A stretch of DNA of 64,000 nucleotides from Streptomyces xanthochromogenes. GTDB taxonomy: Bacteria > Actinomycetota > Actinomycetes > Streptomycetales > Streptomycetaceae. The notes below the pieces were generated by a model that was not told the origin of the DNA, did no database searches, and saw only the letters and a list, made by a program, of their open reading frames with translations. A program made the position numbers and the translations under genes. The stretch is taken from NCBI RefSeq assembly GCF_014650455.1, contig NZ_BMUZ01000006.1:1-64000 (forward strand). Direction: 5' to 3'. Positions 1-8,470 of the stretch are shown here, one piece after another. Each line of letters starts with the position of its first letter. The first letter of the stretch is position 1.

Positions 1-558
1 GAGATCGATCAGGCCCACAAGGACGGTGACACGCTGGGCGGTGTGGTCGAGGTGCTGGCCTACGGCGTGCCGGTGGGGCTTGGTTCGCATGTGCACTGGG
101 ACCGGCGTCTGGACGCGCGGCTCGCTGCCGCGCTGATGGGTATTCAGGCGATCAAGGGCGTCGAGGTCGGTGACGGCTTCGACCTTGCCCGGGTGCCGGG
201 TTCGCAGGCGCACGACGAGATCGTCAACACCGCCGACGGCGTCAGGCGCACCTCCGGCCGCTCCGGCGGCACCGAGGGCGGCCTGACCACCGGTGAGCTG
301 CTGCGGGTGCGGGCCGCGATGAAGCCCATCGCGACCGTGCCGCGTGCGCTGGCCACCATCGATGTCGTCACGGGTGAGGCGGCCAAGGCGCATCACCAGC
401 GCTCGGACGTGTGTGCCGTGCCGGCCGCGGGCATCGTCGCCGAGGCCATGGTCGCGCTCGTCCTCGCGGACGCGGTCGCCGAGAAGTTCGGCGGTGACAG
501 CGTGCCCGAGACCCGCCGCAACGTCACCTCCTACCTCGACAACCTCCAGATCCGGTGA
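1..558 (+). CDS. aroC: Chorismate synthase, C-terminal part (5' end outside window)
   Basis: The visible 185 residues match the C-terminal half of chorismate synthase, which converts 5-enolpyruvylshikimate-3-phosphate to chorismate with reduced FMN. Recognisable family segments are the G-x-V-E-V-G-D-G-F stretch, the SGGTEGGLTTGE loop and the late RSDVCAVPAAG segment. Reading is open from base 1, so the N-terminus lies to the left. It is not followed by aroK or aroB, the usual Streptomyces neighbours, and sits beside phzC/D/E homologues. I infer a second, pathway-dedicated copy that boosts chorismate supply. It could still be the only copy in a rearranged genome. Confidence 0.93.
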   Translation, partial: EIDQAHKDGDTLGGVVEVLAYGVPVGLGSHVHWDRRLDARLAAALMGIQAIKGVEVGDGFDLARVPGSQAHDEIVNTADGVRRTSGRSGGTEGGLTTGELLRVRAAMKPIATVPRALATIDVVTGEAAKAHHQRSDVCAVPAAGIVAEAMVALVLADAVAEKFGGDSVPETRRNVTSYLDNLQIR

Positions 559-732
559 CCGGGCCGGGCCCGGCGGCCGCCGTCGGGCCCATGACCGTCC
601 GCGGGGTGCAGGGGGAGGTGGCCGAAGCAGCGCGTCCGGTCCGATTACGGTGCTCTGCACACCTCCCCCGGGCAGGTCCCGCGCAGCGATCGTGTGGCAG
701 TAGCGCAAACGGCCCGACATCGCTGGAGCATT

Positions 733-1971
733 GTGAAGACGACTGCCATCAGCACAGTACGCACGGAGGATCCGGCCAACCGCGATGCCGAGTGGCGACT
801 GCCATCGGACACCACCGTGTTCGACGAGATCGTCGCCGACCTGTCATCCACCCTGTTCTCCTCGTTCCGCAGGAAGGACCAGCGCCGCAAGGCCGAGCAG
901 TACCTCCAAGGGCTGCTGACGGCGCCGGGGCGCAAGTCCATTCGCAACATCGCCGCGCAGGTCGGCGGTTCGTCGGCGGAACAGGGGCTGCACCATTTCA
1001 TTTCGAGCTCCACCTGGGACTGGCGTCCCTTGCGCGCGGCGCTGGCCTCGCATCTGGAGCAGATCCACTGTTCCCAGGCCTGGGTGGTGCGTTCGACGCA
1101 GATACCCAAGGCGGGCGAGCACTCGGTGGGCGTGGACAAGCTGTTCGCGCCGCAGTCGGGAAAGACGTTCCGCGGCCAGCGGGCTTTCGGCGTGTGGTCG
1201 GTGAGCGAGCGGCTGAGCGCACCGATCAACTGGCGGCTCTTCCTGCCCCATCAGTGGGTGAACGATCACGAGCGGCGCGACCGGGCGGAAGTGCCCGAGG
1301 AGTTCGACACGGAGAGCCTGGAGGAGTGTGCGGTCGCCGCCGCACTGGACACGGTGCGGTTGAGGGGCGGCCGGCGCAGGCCCGTGCTCGTCGATCTGCG
1401 GCAGGGCGGGGTCGCGAAGGCGATGGCGCGGTTCGCGTCGGCCGGCCTGCCCGTGCTGGCCCGCGTCGATGCCTCCTACCCCCTCGCCGTTGGCGACCGG
1501 GCCCTGCCGGGCTACGGCGCCGGCGCTCTCCCGGCCCGCCGCATCCTGGAGATGGTCAAGGGCATGCGCCGCCCGGTGCACTGGCTGGACGCGGAAACCA
1601 GCTGGACGTCGCGTACCTCTCTGGCAGCTGCGGTCGCGGTCACCTGCCCGGCCGGCCCGGGTGCGGGACATCCGCGGCAGCTGCTGCTCGTCGGCGAGTG
1701 GCTCGACCCCGCGCGGCCACCGGCGCAGGTGTGGCTCACCGACATGACGCAGCTTCAGGTCGCACCGCTGCTGCGTCTGACCAAGCTGACCCGGCGGGTC
1801 GACCGCGACTTCTCACACGTGGGCGAGGCAACGGGGCTTCGGGACTTCGTGGGCCGTTCGTTCCGCGGATGGCACCGGCACATCACCCTCGCGTCCGCGG
1901 CCCACACCGCGGTCGTGCTGGCGAGGGACGACTACGGAATGGCGCGCGGCGTCGTGCCCGTGTCCGCGTGA
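733..1971 (+). CDS. IS701/DDE_5-type transposase-derived protein, probably domesticated
   Basis: This 412-aa protein has the overall plan of IS701-family transposases: an HH-rich N-terminus, an HSVGV segment near residue 130, a VLVD segment near residue 220, and a C-terminal GWHRHITLA block. Two of the three catalytic acids are replaced. The usual W-V-(I/L)-D-D-T reads WVVRST, and the usual YE(V/G)R reads FVGR. The middle Asp (VLVD) remains. I see no flanking inverted repeats or target duplications. The GTG at 733 is chosen because GGAG lies 5 bases upstream; an in-frame start at 694 is possible. The last 40 bases overlap the convergent regulator. Family membership is clear, whereas a regulatory or other exapted role is inference. 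Confidence 0.75.
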   Translation: MKTTAISTVRTEDPANRDAEWRLPSDTTVFDEIVADLSSTLFSSFRRKDQRRKAEQYLQGLLTAPGRKSIRNIAAQVGGSSAEQGLHHFISSSTWDWRPLRAALASHLEQIHCSQAWVVRSTQIPKAGEHSVGVDKLFAPQSGKTFRGQRAFGVWSVSERLSAPINWRLFLPHQWVNDHERRDRAEVPEEFDTESLEECAVAAALDTVRLRGGRRRPVLVDLRQGGVAKAMARFASAGLPVLARVDASYPLAVGDRALPGYGAGALPARRILEMVKGMRRPVHWLDAETSWTSRTSLAAAVAVTCPAGPGAGHPRQLLLVGEWLDPARPPAQVWLTDMTQLQVAPLLRLTKLTRRVDRDFSHVGEATGLRDFVGRSFRGWHRHITLASAAHTAVVLARDDYGMARGVVPVSA

Positions 1972-3899
1972 CCGGTCCCCGTGCCGGGCTGCCGGATCAG
2001 CACCTCGCGGATGCGATGGAGGCGGAGCGCCAGTTGGATGTCGAGGAGGCGATCCGGCTGCTGCCATCGCGCACCGAGGAGTTCGGTGATGCGCTCCAGG
2101 CGCCTCGACACGGTGTTGGGGTGCACGTGCAGTGCCTCGGCGGCGCTGGTCGGGCTGGCGCCCGAACGGATGTAGGCCTCCAGCGTTCCGGTGAGGTGCG
2201 TCAACCGGTCGGAGTCGTAGCCGAGGACCGGTCCGATGGCGGTCTCGATGAACAGGCCGGCATCGTGGTCGTCGGAGAGGAGCAGGCCCAAGAACCCCAG
2301 ATCCCGCATCGAGGCGACGCTTCCCGTGCGGTTCAGGGCGGTCAGCGCGTCCAGGCAGCGCTTCGCCTCCTGATACATGCGCGCGACCTCGTCCACGCCC
2401 CGGCCAGGTCCTGCCGCGCCGACGGACACCGGATGGCCGAGCAGGGGTGACAGCTCGTCGGCGACGGAACGTGCGATCGCCGACGTGTCGCGCCCGGGTA
2501 CGAGGAGGACGACGCAGCCGTCGCGGACGGTCTTGAGACCGGTCACCCGGTGGGCGTACGACGAGCCCCACGCCACCGCGCGGCCCGGCTCGCCGCCCTC
2601 GGGGCGCACCACGAGCAGAACGTGCGGGACCTCCAGGTCCACGCCCAGCCGGCCGGCCCCCTGGACCTTGAGCTCGTTCTGGCCGCTGTGCCCGGGGGTC
2701 AGCAGGTCGTTGAAGAGTTCGTCGCGCACCGATCCTTCGCCCACGGCCGCACTGCGCTGGAGCAGCAACTGGATGGCGAAGGCATGGGCGGTGAGCTGCA
2801 GGAGCCATTCGTCTCCCCCGACCAGCGCGGTGGCCGGGCACAGCACCAGTGTGCCGAGCTCCTCCGCTCCGGCCGTCACCGGAGCGACCCAGGTGGTGCC
2901 AGAGGCGGCCACGGGCCTGCGGTAGGTGTGTGCGTCGAGCGTCGCGGCCGCCAGGGCATCCTCGTCCAGGTCCGGCAGCTGTGCACTGCCTGCCAGGAAG
3001 TGACCGGAGGTGTCGCGCAGTTGAAGCGCCCCGTCCAGCGCGTCACCCATCGCTTTCGCCACGGTGTCCAGGTCCGCGCCGGAGAGCAGGAGGTCCATGG
3101 TGGAGCTGTGGGCCTCGCTCAGCTGCTGCAGTCTGACCAGCCTGGTCCGCGTGCGGAACCGGTCCAGTTCGAGTTCGCTGACCTCGTTGCTGGCCCGGTC
3201 GAGGCGGTCGGCGCGTTCGATGGCCACCGTCGCGAGGGCGGCGAACGAGTCGACCAGGCTGATCTCCTCGGGGGTGAAGTGCCGCACGGTGCGCATCGTC
3301 GCGTAGAGCACCCCGATGCTGCTGCCTCCGTTGCGCAGGGGGACCGCCAGCAAGGCGCGCACCCCCTCGGCCCGCACGACCGCATCGCTCGCCAGGCTGT
3401 GCGCGATGCTGTCGTCACCGAGATAGTCGGCCGTCCACAGTGGCGCCCCGCTCATCAGCGCTCGCTGCCCCAGACCACGGCTGTCCCGAATCGGGTGTCC
3501 CATGACCAGCGCGGTGGTCGACCCCTCACAGGTGTGGATGTACAGGTCCTGGTGGGCGTCCTGCAGGGCGACGCAGGTCATGTCGAGGTTGAGCAGCCTC
3601 TTGACGCGCTGGGCGACCAGCCGGAGCAGCGATTCGAGGTCGTGCGGGACGGTCAATTCCCGTGCGGTCTCGACGAGTTCGGCCAGGCCGTTCTCGCGCC
3701 GACGCCGCGAGTCGCGGGCGTTCTGGACCTCTTCGACCAGGTGCACGGCCCGTTCGAGGCGCTGTACGTCGTCCGCGGCCGCACCTGCGCGCTTCGCCCG
3801 CTGGACGAGCTCGTCGAACCGGTGCTGCGGTGCGTCCTGGGCCAGGAGCTCAAGGACCGTGAGCAGACTCGATTCCGTGCCCCATGTTTCCGCTGACAC
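1932..3899 (-). CDS. GAF-domain PucR/CdaR-type transcriptional regulator
   Basis: This 655-aa protein has a basic coiled N-terminal segment (about 40-85) and a GAF domain (about 100-250, ending in VPLRNGGSSIGVLYA). A CdaR-like middle region follows, then a C-terminal PucR helix-turn-helix near residues 580-640 (TSAAEALHVHPNTVSRRLERI). Such proteins sense small, often aromatic, ligands through GAF and bind DNA with the C-terminus. GTG at 3899 is taken as start because a GGGGGG tract lies just upstream; an in-frame TTG at 3986 would add 29 residues. It overlaps the transposase-derived gene tail to tail by 40 bp. Its place beside the SARP gene suggests control of the 4-17 kb cluster, which is inference. 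Confidence 0.85.
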   Translation of the reverse strand: MSAETWGTESSLLTVLELLAQDAPQHRFDELVQRAKRAGAAADDVQRLERAVHLVEEVQNARDSRRRRENGLAELVETARELTVPHDLESLLRLVAQRVKRLLNLDMTCVALQDAHQDLYIHTCEGSTTALVMGHPIRDSRGLGQRALMSGAPLWTADYLGDDSIAHSLASDAVVRAEGVRALLAVPLRNGGSSIGVLYATMRTVRHFTPEEISLVDSFAALATVAIERADRLDRASNEVSELELDRFRTRTRLVRLQQLSEAHSSTMDLLLSGADLDTVAKAMGDALDGALQLRDTSGHFLAGSAQLPDLDEDALAAATLDAHTYRRPVAASGTTWVAPVTAGAEELGTLVLCPATALVGGDEWLLQLTAHAFAIQLLLQRSAAVGEGSVRDELFNDLLTPGHSGQNELKVQGAGRLGVDLEVPHVLLVVRPEGGEPGRAVAWGSSYAHRVTGLKTVRDGCVVLLVPGRDTSAIARSVADELSPLLGHPVSVGAAGPGRGVDEVARMYQEAKRCLDALTALNRTGSVASMRDLGFLGLLLSDDHDAGLFIETAIGPVLGYDSDRLTHLTGTLEAYIRSGASPTSAAEALHVHPNTVSRRLERITELLGARWQQPDRLLDIQLALRLHRIREVLIRQPGTGTGHADTGTTPRAIP

Positions 3900-4130
3900 G
3901 CTGCGCCCCCCGGCGGTCCTGTCCCCTGACGCGCTTGAAACTAGTTCGTGTTCAATTCGCCAGTCAACCGTGACCTGCGCAAACAAGGTCCGACGGTGCC
4001 GGGGTCACCAAGCGGAGCCGACAGCTGGTGGCCGAGAACCTCCCGATCCTGGTGGCAGGCGCCGAGGGCCCCTCGCAGAGGCGGTGCGTTCACCTCCGCG
4101 AGGCGGCCGGGTGCGCGGGCGTCCGCACCG

Positions 4131-5021
4131 CTACGACGGGTACGAGAGTGCTCCCCACTCACCAATGCCGTTGGCGGTCAGTCCAGTTGGACGGCTGTGC
4201 CATGCGAAGGGATGCGGTCCGGCCGGTCGGCCCGTGATCGCCGGCTCGGTGGCGAAGCCTCCCGCCAGGGAGCGCTTCGGGTGGCCGCAGACATGAACGG
4301 AGGCCGACGCCAAGGGGATTCGGCTCCCCCGGCTCAGCCGCTGGTGGTTTCTGAGCAGTCGGCAGGGGTCCCCGCCGAGCTGCAGTCCTGCCCACAGGCC
4401 TTCGTACAAGGGCTGGCGGGGACGGAAGTCGGACAGCAGGACCAGGAGTTCGGCGTGGAGTTCGCGGCACCGTCCCAGCTGTAACCCGGCGGCGATCCAC
4501 TGATCGAGGGCCCGCTTCCAGGACTCCTCCAGACGGGCGGCGTGGGCCCGCAGATGCGGCCCTGTGCGCACGCCCGCGTACGGCTTGCCTCCCCACAGCC
4601 CCAGCGCCTCGCGCAGCCGCCCGGCGGCGCGCTCGAAGTCCTCGGTCTCCATGGCCCGGTAGCCGGCTCCGGCGGCACGCTGGAAGGCCCGCGCGTCGTG
4701 CGCACCGTCGCCGCTGTCGAGACGGTATCCGCCGGGCACGGAGGCCAACGCCGCATCGGCGGGCTGGACTTCGGCATGGCCCGTACGCGCGGCCGGCGCC
4801 CCCACCTGGGAGCGCAGGTGCCGGACGTGACCCTCCACCAGGTCCTCGGCATGGCGTGGCGGAAGGCCGGGCCACAGCTCCTCGATCAGGTGGGCGGTCG
4901 GCACGATGCCACCGGCCTGCGCTGCCAACAGTGCGAGCACCTGCGTCGCCTGCGGCCAGGGTGAGGTGATCGTGCCGCCTCGTTCCCGAACGGAGAACGG
5001 ACCCAGCACCTTGATGTCCAT
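4131..5021 (-). CDS. SARP-family pathway activator, TTA codon, C-terminus possibly frameshifted
   Basis: The 296-aa product has an OmpR-like winged-helix DNA-binding domain (residues 1-95, starting MDIKVLGPF) and a BTAD domain (about 105-215), the layout of Streptomyces antibiotic regulatory proteins. ATG 5021 is preceded by GGAGGGGG. Codon 180 is TTA (4484-4482), so translation should need the bldA tRNA. After HQRLSR the sequence stops resembling the BTAD. Adding one base at the five-G run (plus-strand C-run 4326-4330) would open a frame containing LGVGLRSCLRPPEAL, close to the usual end of the fold. The gene may therefore carry a recent frameshift, or have a divergent tail. It is the likely cluster-situated activator. 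Confidence 0.82.
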   Translation of the reverse strand: MDIKVLGPFSVRERGGTITSPWPQATQVLALLAAQAGGIVPTAHLIEELWPGLPPRHAEDLVEGHVRHLRSQVGAPAARTGHAEVQPADAALASVPGGYRLDSGDGAHDARAFQRAAGAGYRAMETEDFERAAGRLREALGLWGGKPYAGVRTGPHLRAHAARLEESWKRALDQWIAAGLQLGRCRELHAELLVLLSDFRPRQPLYEGLWAGLQLGGDPCRLLRNHQRLSRGSRIPLASASVHVCGHPKRSLAGGFATEPAITGRPAGPHPFAWHSRPTGLTANGIGEWGALSYPS

Positions 5022-5637
5022 GACACCCCCTCCGTTCCGCGCGGCCTAGTACCGGCGCTCGCGCGCCGTGCCACGGATGGGTTCGTGTCCAGAACGGATG
5101 CCGCGTGTCCCCGCGCCCCTCCCTGTCCGGCCCGGCTGGGGTAACTGGTGTGCACGGGGACGCCGTTGGCGCCATGGCTTCAGGGGCGCGTCGGGGGTGC
5201 CGGTGCCGACGGCCACTGCGGTGGCCGTCGGGGACTTGCGGCGGACGATGGCTCTGCTCTGCACGCCCGTACTCCTTCGGGAGAGCTGTCGGGCACAGCA
5301 CGGAGCGCCCTCCCGCTGAGAGAGACGTTCAGGTGTGCCGCGTGGTCGAGCACCATCCCAACAGGCCCGGGCGAGCTAGGCTATGACGTAAAACACAGGC
5401 ATAGGTTTCATCTTTATTAAGCAAAGTGCTGGCGTGGGGCTGGACTTGGGCCTCAGTTCTTGCTGCGCCTTCGCCGACGCGGCCGCCGAGACGCACCGCC
5501 GGCTGCGGCTTTGGGTGCGGCTTCGGTTACGGGTGCGGCCGCAGCTTCGGCTTCGGTTACGGGTGGGCAGTGGGCGGAGTGCCGTGGTGCCACCGCGGGA
5601 CCCGGCCGTGCGGGGTCCCGCGGTGGGCATCGCGTGT
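5022..5637. other. 616-bp intergenic region with repetitive patch
   Basis: No convincing gene lies between the SARP gene and the MFS gene. At about 5505-5575 there is an internally repeated patch, with a cggttacgggt block occurring twice. On the minus strand one frame reads as an Ala/Pro/Glu-rich stretch followed by an Arg-rich end (RRPRRRRRSKN) and a stop near 5459. That resembles the disordered basic tail of a Streptomyces protein, but the frame has no start and runs into the MFS gene. It may be a gene remnant. The AT-richer segment at 5385-5425 could hold a promoter, but I cannot assign it. Confidence 0.4.
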
Positions 5638-7158
5638 CTACGGGCGGAGCGAGAGATCGGCGTTTTCGTCGGACACGGAGTCCGCGGCCTTCTCCTCGGC
5701 CGCGCCCCTGGGCAGCCAGCGAAGCGCCAGCAGGCCGAGTGCGACGTGCAGCAGGCTGGCCACGGCCACGGCCACGTGCAGGCCGGTGACGAAGGCCGAC
5801 TTCGCGTCGCCGACCACCGAGGACGCGAGGCCGGGCAGGTTGAGGGTCTCGTCGAGGGTGGGCGCGAGATCGGGCCCCTGGAGGCGGAATACCAGAGCGG
5901 CGAGGGAGCCGATGAGAGCGATGCCCAGGGCGTTGCCGATCTCGTTGCTGGTCTCGGCGATCGCGCCCGCCGATCCGGCTCGTTCGGCGGGCACCGCGCC
6001 GACGGCGGTGTCGGCGACGACGCTGAAGGAGATGCCGTAGCCGAGACCCGCGATCGACGTGGAGGCGATGTACCAGCCGATCCCGCCGGTGGTGCTGGCG
6101 GGGAGCAGGAACAGCAGCCCGGCCGCGATGGAGAAGTGGCAGATGATGAGCATCGTCCGCTTGCCGATGCGATCGACCACGAGGGGCGTGACGACGCAGG
6201 TGGTGGTGAGCACCGCCGCCCCGGGAAGGGCCAGGAGCGCCGCCTCCAGGACCGGGAGGCCGAGGACGGACTGGAGGTAGACGCCCGACAGGTAAGCGGC
6301 CGCCGACCAGGCCGCCAGAGGCAGCAGGCCGGTGATGATCGCGACGGTGAAGACCCGGTCGCGGAAGAGGGTGAAGTCCATCAACGGGTACTCGATGTGC
6401 CGCTGGCGGCGCACGAACAGGGCCAGCAGCACGATCCCGCCCAGTCCCACGAGGGTGGGGAGGAGCGAGATGCCTTCGGCGGCGGCGTTCTTGAGACCGT
6501 AGACGACGCCCAGGAGGCCGGCCGCGGAGGCCACCACGCTGAACCGGTCGATGCGGCCGGGGCGGGTCGTACTCACTTCACGCAGCAGGATCGGCGCGAA
6601 GATCAGGAACAGGGCGATGACGGGCAGGTTGATCAGGAAGACCGAGCCCCACCAGAACCGTTCCAGCAGGATGCCGCCCGCCACCGGGCCGATGGCGAAC
6701 CCCGCGGCGAAGGCGGCGGCGAAGATCCCGATGGCCTGTCCCCGCCGTCGCGGATCGCTGAACAGCTCACTCAGCACGGCCAGTGCGGACGGCAGGAGCG
6801 TCGCGCCGGCCACACCCATCAGGGCGCGGGACGCGATGAGGAGCTCCGCGTTCGGCGCGAACGCCGACCCCGCGGAGGCGAGGCCGAAGACAGTCGCCCC
6901 GATCATCAGCAGCTTCAGACGCCCGTACCGGTCGCCGATGTTGCCGAACGCGATCAGCAGGGAGCCGACCGCGAAGCCGTAGATGTCCAGGGTCCACAGC
7001 GCCTGATCGGCGGTCGGTGTGAGGTCCTGAGTGACCCGGGGCATCGCCAGGTACAGGATCGATCCGTCCATGGAGACCAGCAGGACGGGTCCCAGTACGA
7101 CCAGCAGGCCCAGCCATGCGCGCAGACCGGGTGAGTTGGGTGTGTGCTGTTGCGACAT
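5638..7158 (-). CDS. DHA2-family (14-TM) MFS drug/metabolite exporter
   Basis: This 506-aa integral membrane protein shows the DHA2 signatures: a D-G-S/T motif in helix 1 (VSMDGSILYLAMP), the loop 2-3 motif A (GNIGDRYGRLKLL) and motif C in helix 5 (GFAIGPVAGG). Hydrophobic segments across its length fit 14 helices. Transporters of this type expel drugs or self-made metabolites using the proton gradient. It is transcribed away from the MmyB-type regulator at 7262, with a tgggta-N13-taccca palindrome between them. Regulation by that protein is therefore likely. Export of the product of the neighbouring cluster is an inference from position. Confidence 0.9.
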   Translation of the reverse strand: MSQQHTPNSPGLRAWLGLLVVLGPVLLVSMDGSILYLAMPRVTQDLTPTADQALWTLDIYGFAVGSLLIAFGNIGDRYGRLKLLMIGATVFGLASAGSAFAPNAELLIASRALMGVAGATLLPSALAVLSELFSDPRRRGQAIGIFAAAFAAGFAIGPVAGGILLERFWWGSVFLINLPVIALFLIFAPILLREVSTTRPGRIDRFSVVASAAGLLGVVYGLKNAAAEGISLLPTLVGLGGIVLLALFVRRQRHIEYPLMDFTLFRDRVFTVAIITGLLPLAAWSAAAYLSGVYLQSVLGLPVLEAALLALPGAAVLTTTCVVTPLVVDRIGKRTMLIICHFSIAAGLLFLLPASTTGGIGWYIASTSIAGLGYGISFSVVADTAVGAVPAERAGSAGAIAETSNEIGNALGIALIGSLAALVFRLQGPDLAPTLDETLNLPGLASSVVGDAKSAFVTGLHVAVAVASLLHVALGLLALRWLPRGAAEEKAADSVSDENADLSLRP

Positions 7159-7205
7159 GTCCTCGACCGTGGGGCACCGCGCCGACGACAGCCACCCCCC
7201 TGCCG

Positions 7206-7230
7206 TGGGTAGACCCGACAGGTATACCCA
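7206..7230. promoter_or_regulatory. Candidate operator between MFS exporter and MmyB-type regulator
   Basis: Inverted repeat tgggta (7206-7211), 13-bp spacer, taccca (7225-7230), with an inner ggtatacc palindrome at 7221-7228. It sits between divergent starts at 7158 and 7262, where an autoregulatory HTH protein would bind. Binding is inferred. Confidence 0.5.
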
Positions 7231-7261
7231 GCGCCGTGCCGGTTCCGCTTACGCTCGTGCC

Positions 7262-8128
7262 GTGGAAAGCCTTGGAACGTTCTTGAAGAGCCGCCGCGAC
7301 CGGGTCACCCCGGACGAGATCGGGCTGCGCACTCATGGGACGGGGCGCCGTGTTCCCGGGCTGCGGCGGGAGGAGCTCGCCCAACTCGCCGGAGTGAGCG
7401 CCGGTTACTACACACGCCTGGAACAGGGGCAGGCCGAGACCGCGTCCGAGCAGGTGCTCGACGCGCTCGCCCGAGCGCTCCAGCTCGACCCGACCGAGAC
7501 CGTCCACCTGCACAACCTCGCCCGGCACTCGACAACGCCACGGCTGGGCGAACCCCCCGCGGAGGAACCCCACCAGCGCGTGCTCGCGCTCCTCGATTCG
7601 CTCGGTGAGGCCGCGCCGGCGATCGTCCTGGGCCGGCGCGGGGACGTGCTCGCATGGAACCGCAGCGGGCACGCCCTTTTCGCCGATCACATCGCCTACG
7701 ACAGCCCGTCGGACCCCGAACGCCGGCCGTCCATCCCGCGCATGTTCTTCCTCGATCCGGTGACGCGCGACCTGTACCGCAACTGGCACGCACTCGCCCG
7801 CGCGCACGTCGCCTACCTCCGGCTGACCGCCGGGCGCTATCCCACCGATGCGCGCCTGGCGGAGCTGATCGGCGAACTCACCATGCGCAGCGACGACTTC
7901 TCGGCCATGTGGGCCACTCGGGACGTCGCGGACTGCACCACGGGAACCATGCACATCCAGCACCCCACCGTGGGTGCCGCGAGCGTCGACTACCAGGTCT
8001 GGCTGCAGCCCGACAGCCCCGACCACCGTCTTGAGGTCTACACCCCCAACGACCCTGGTTCCGCGGACGCCTTGCGCGTCCTGACCCACCAGAGCCAGTC
8101 CGGCATCGGCTCTCCGGTCAAGGGCTGA
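7262..8128 (+). CDS. XRE/MmyB-type transcriptional regulator
   Basis: The 288-aa product has an N-terminal Xre helix-turn-helix (about 30-85, including GLRREELAQLAGVSAGYYTRLEQG) followed by an MmyB-like ligand-binding domain (about 105-275) with the family segments LGRRGDVLAWN, NWHALARAHVAYLR and HPTVG. Proteins of this type commonly sit opposite an oxidoreductase or efflux gene and control it. GTG 7262 is chosen because the HTH starts directly after it. There is no clear ribosome site, so the mRNA may be leaderless. It probably represses the divergent MFS gene. Confidence 0.87.
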   Translation: MESLGTFLKSRRDRVTPDEIGLRTHGTGRRVPGLRREELAQLAGVSAGYYTRLEQGQAETASEQVLDALARALQLDPTETVHLHNLARHSTTPRLGEPPAEEPHQRVLALLDSLGEAAPAIVLGRRGDVLAWNRSGHALFADHIAYDSPSDPERRPSIPRMFFLDPVTRDLYRNWHALARAHVAYLRLTAGRYPTDARLAELIGELTMRSDDFSAMWATRDVADCTTGTMHIQHPTVGAASVDYQVWLQPDSPDHRLEVYTPNDPGSADALRVLTHQSQSGIGSPVKG

Positions 8129-8177
8129 TCGGCGGGTTCGCCGTCCGGACCTTCCGCGATTCGCGCGCACAATTCCC

Positions 8178-8203
8178 TCTCGCACTGCGTTCTCGCATTG
8201 CGT
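8178..8203 (+). repeat. Two tandem 13-bp repeats upstream of the carboxylic acid reductase gene
   Basis: tctcgcactgcgt (8178-8190) is followed directly by tctcgcattgcgt (8191-8203), one base different, then by a partial third copy starting tctccg. They lie in the 342-bp region before the reductase gene, which holds no other feature I can support. Direct repeats in this position are typical of activator (for example SARP) sites, although 13 bp is not the usual 11-bp SARP period. Confidence 0.45.
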
Positions 8204-8470
8204 TCTCCGTGGCTTCGCGGACTGTCGGAGAATTACCGCGCGACGGACCTGACATAGAAGTCCGACCGCCTGGCCGACCGGTGTTCGAGTAGGTAGCGTC
8301 GCCTCACGGGCAAAGGCGGTCCAGGAGATCTTTTGACCCTGCGGCCGGTCATGCATGCCCGATATCGACACCCCTCCTTTTCGTGTGCACGGGATGCCGT
8401 CTCCGAAGGCCATGAATCCCCGTTGCCGGCAACTGAGGTAATAGGTCGTTACACTACGCGGAGGCCAACA

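Noticed and set aside
733..1971. Active insertion sequence
   Set aside because: Two catalytic acids are replaced, and no terminal inverted repeats or target-site duplications are visible.
5376..5630. 84-aa Arg-rich minus-strand protein
   Set aside because: It is composed of Arg/Ser repeats from a repetitive patch, with no ribosome site; listed only as a possible remnant in another frame.
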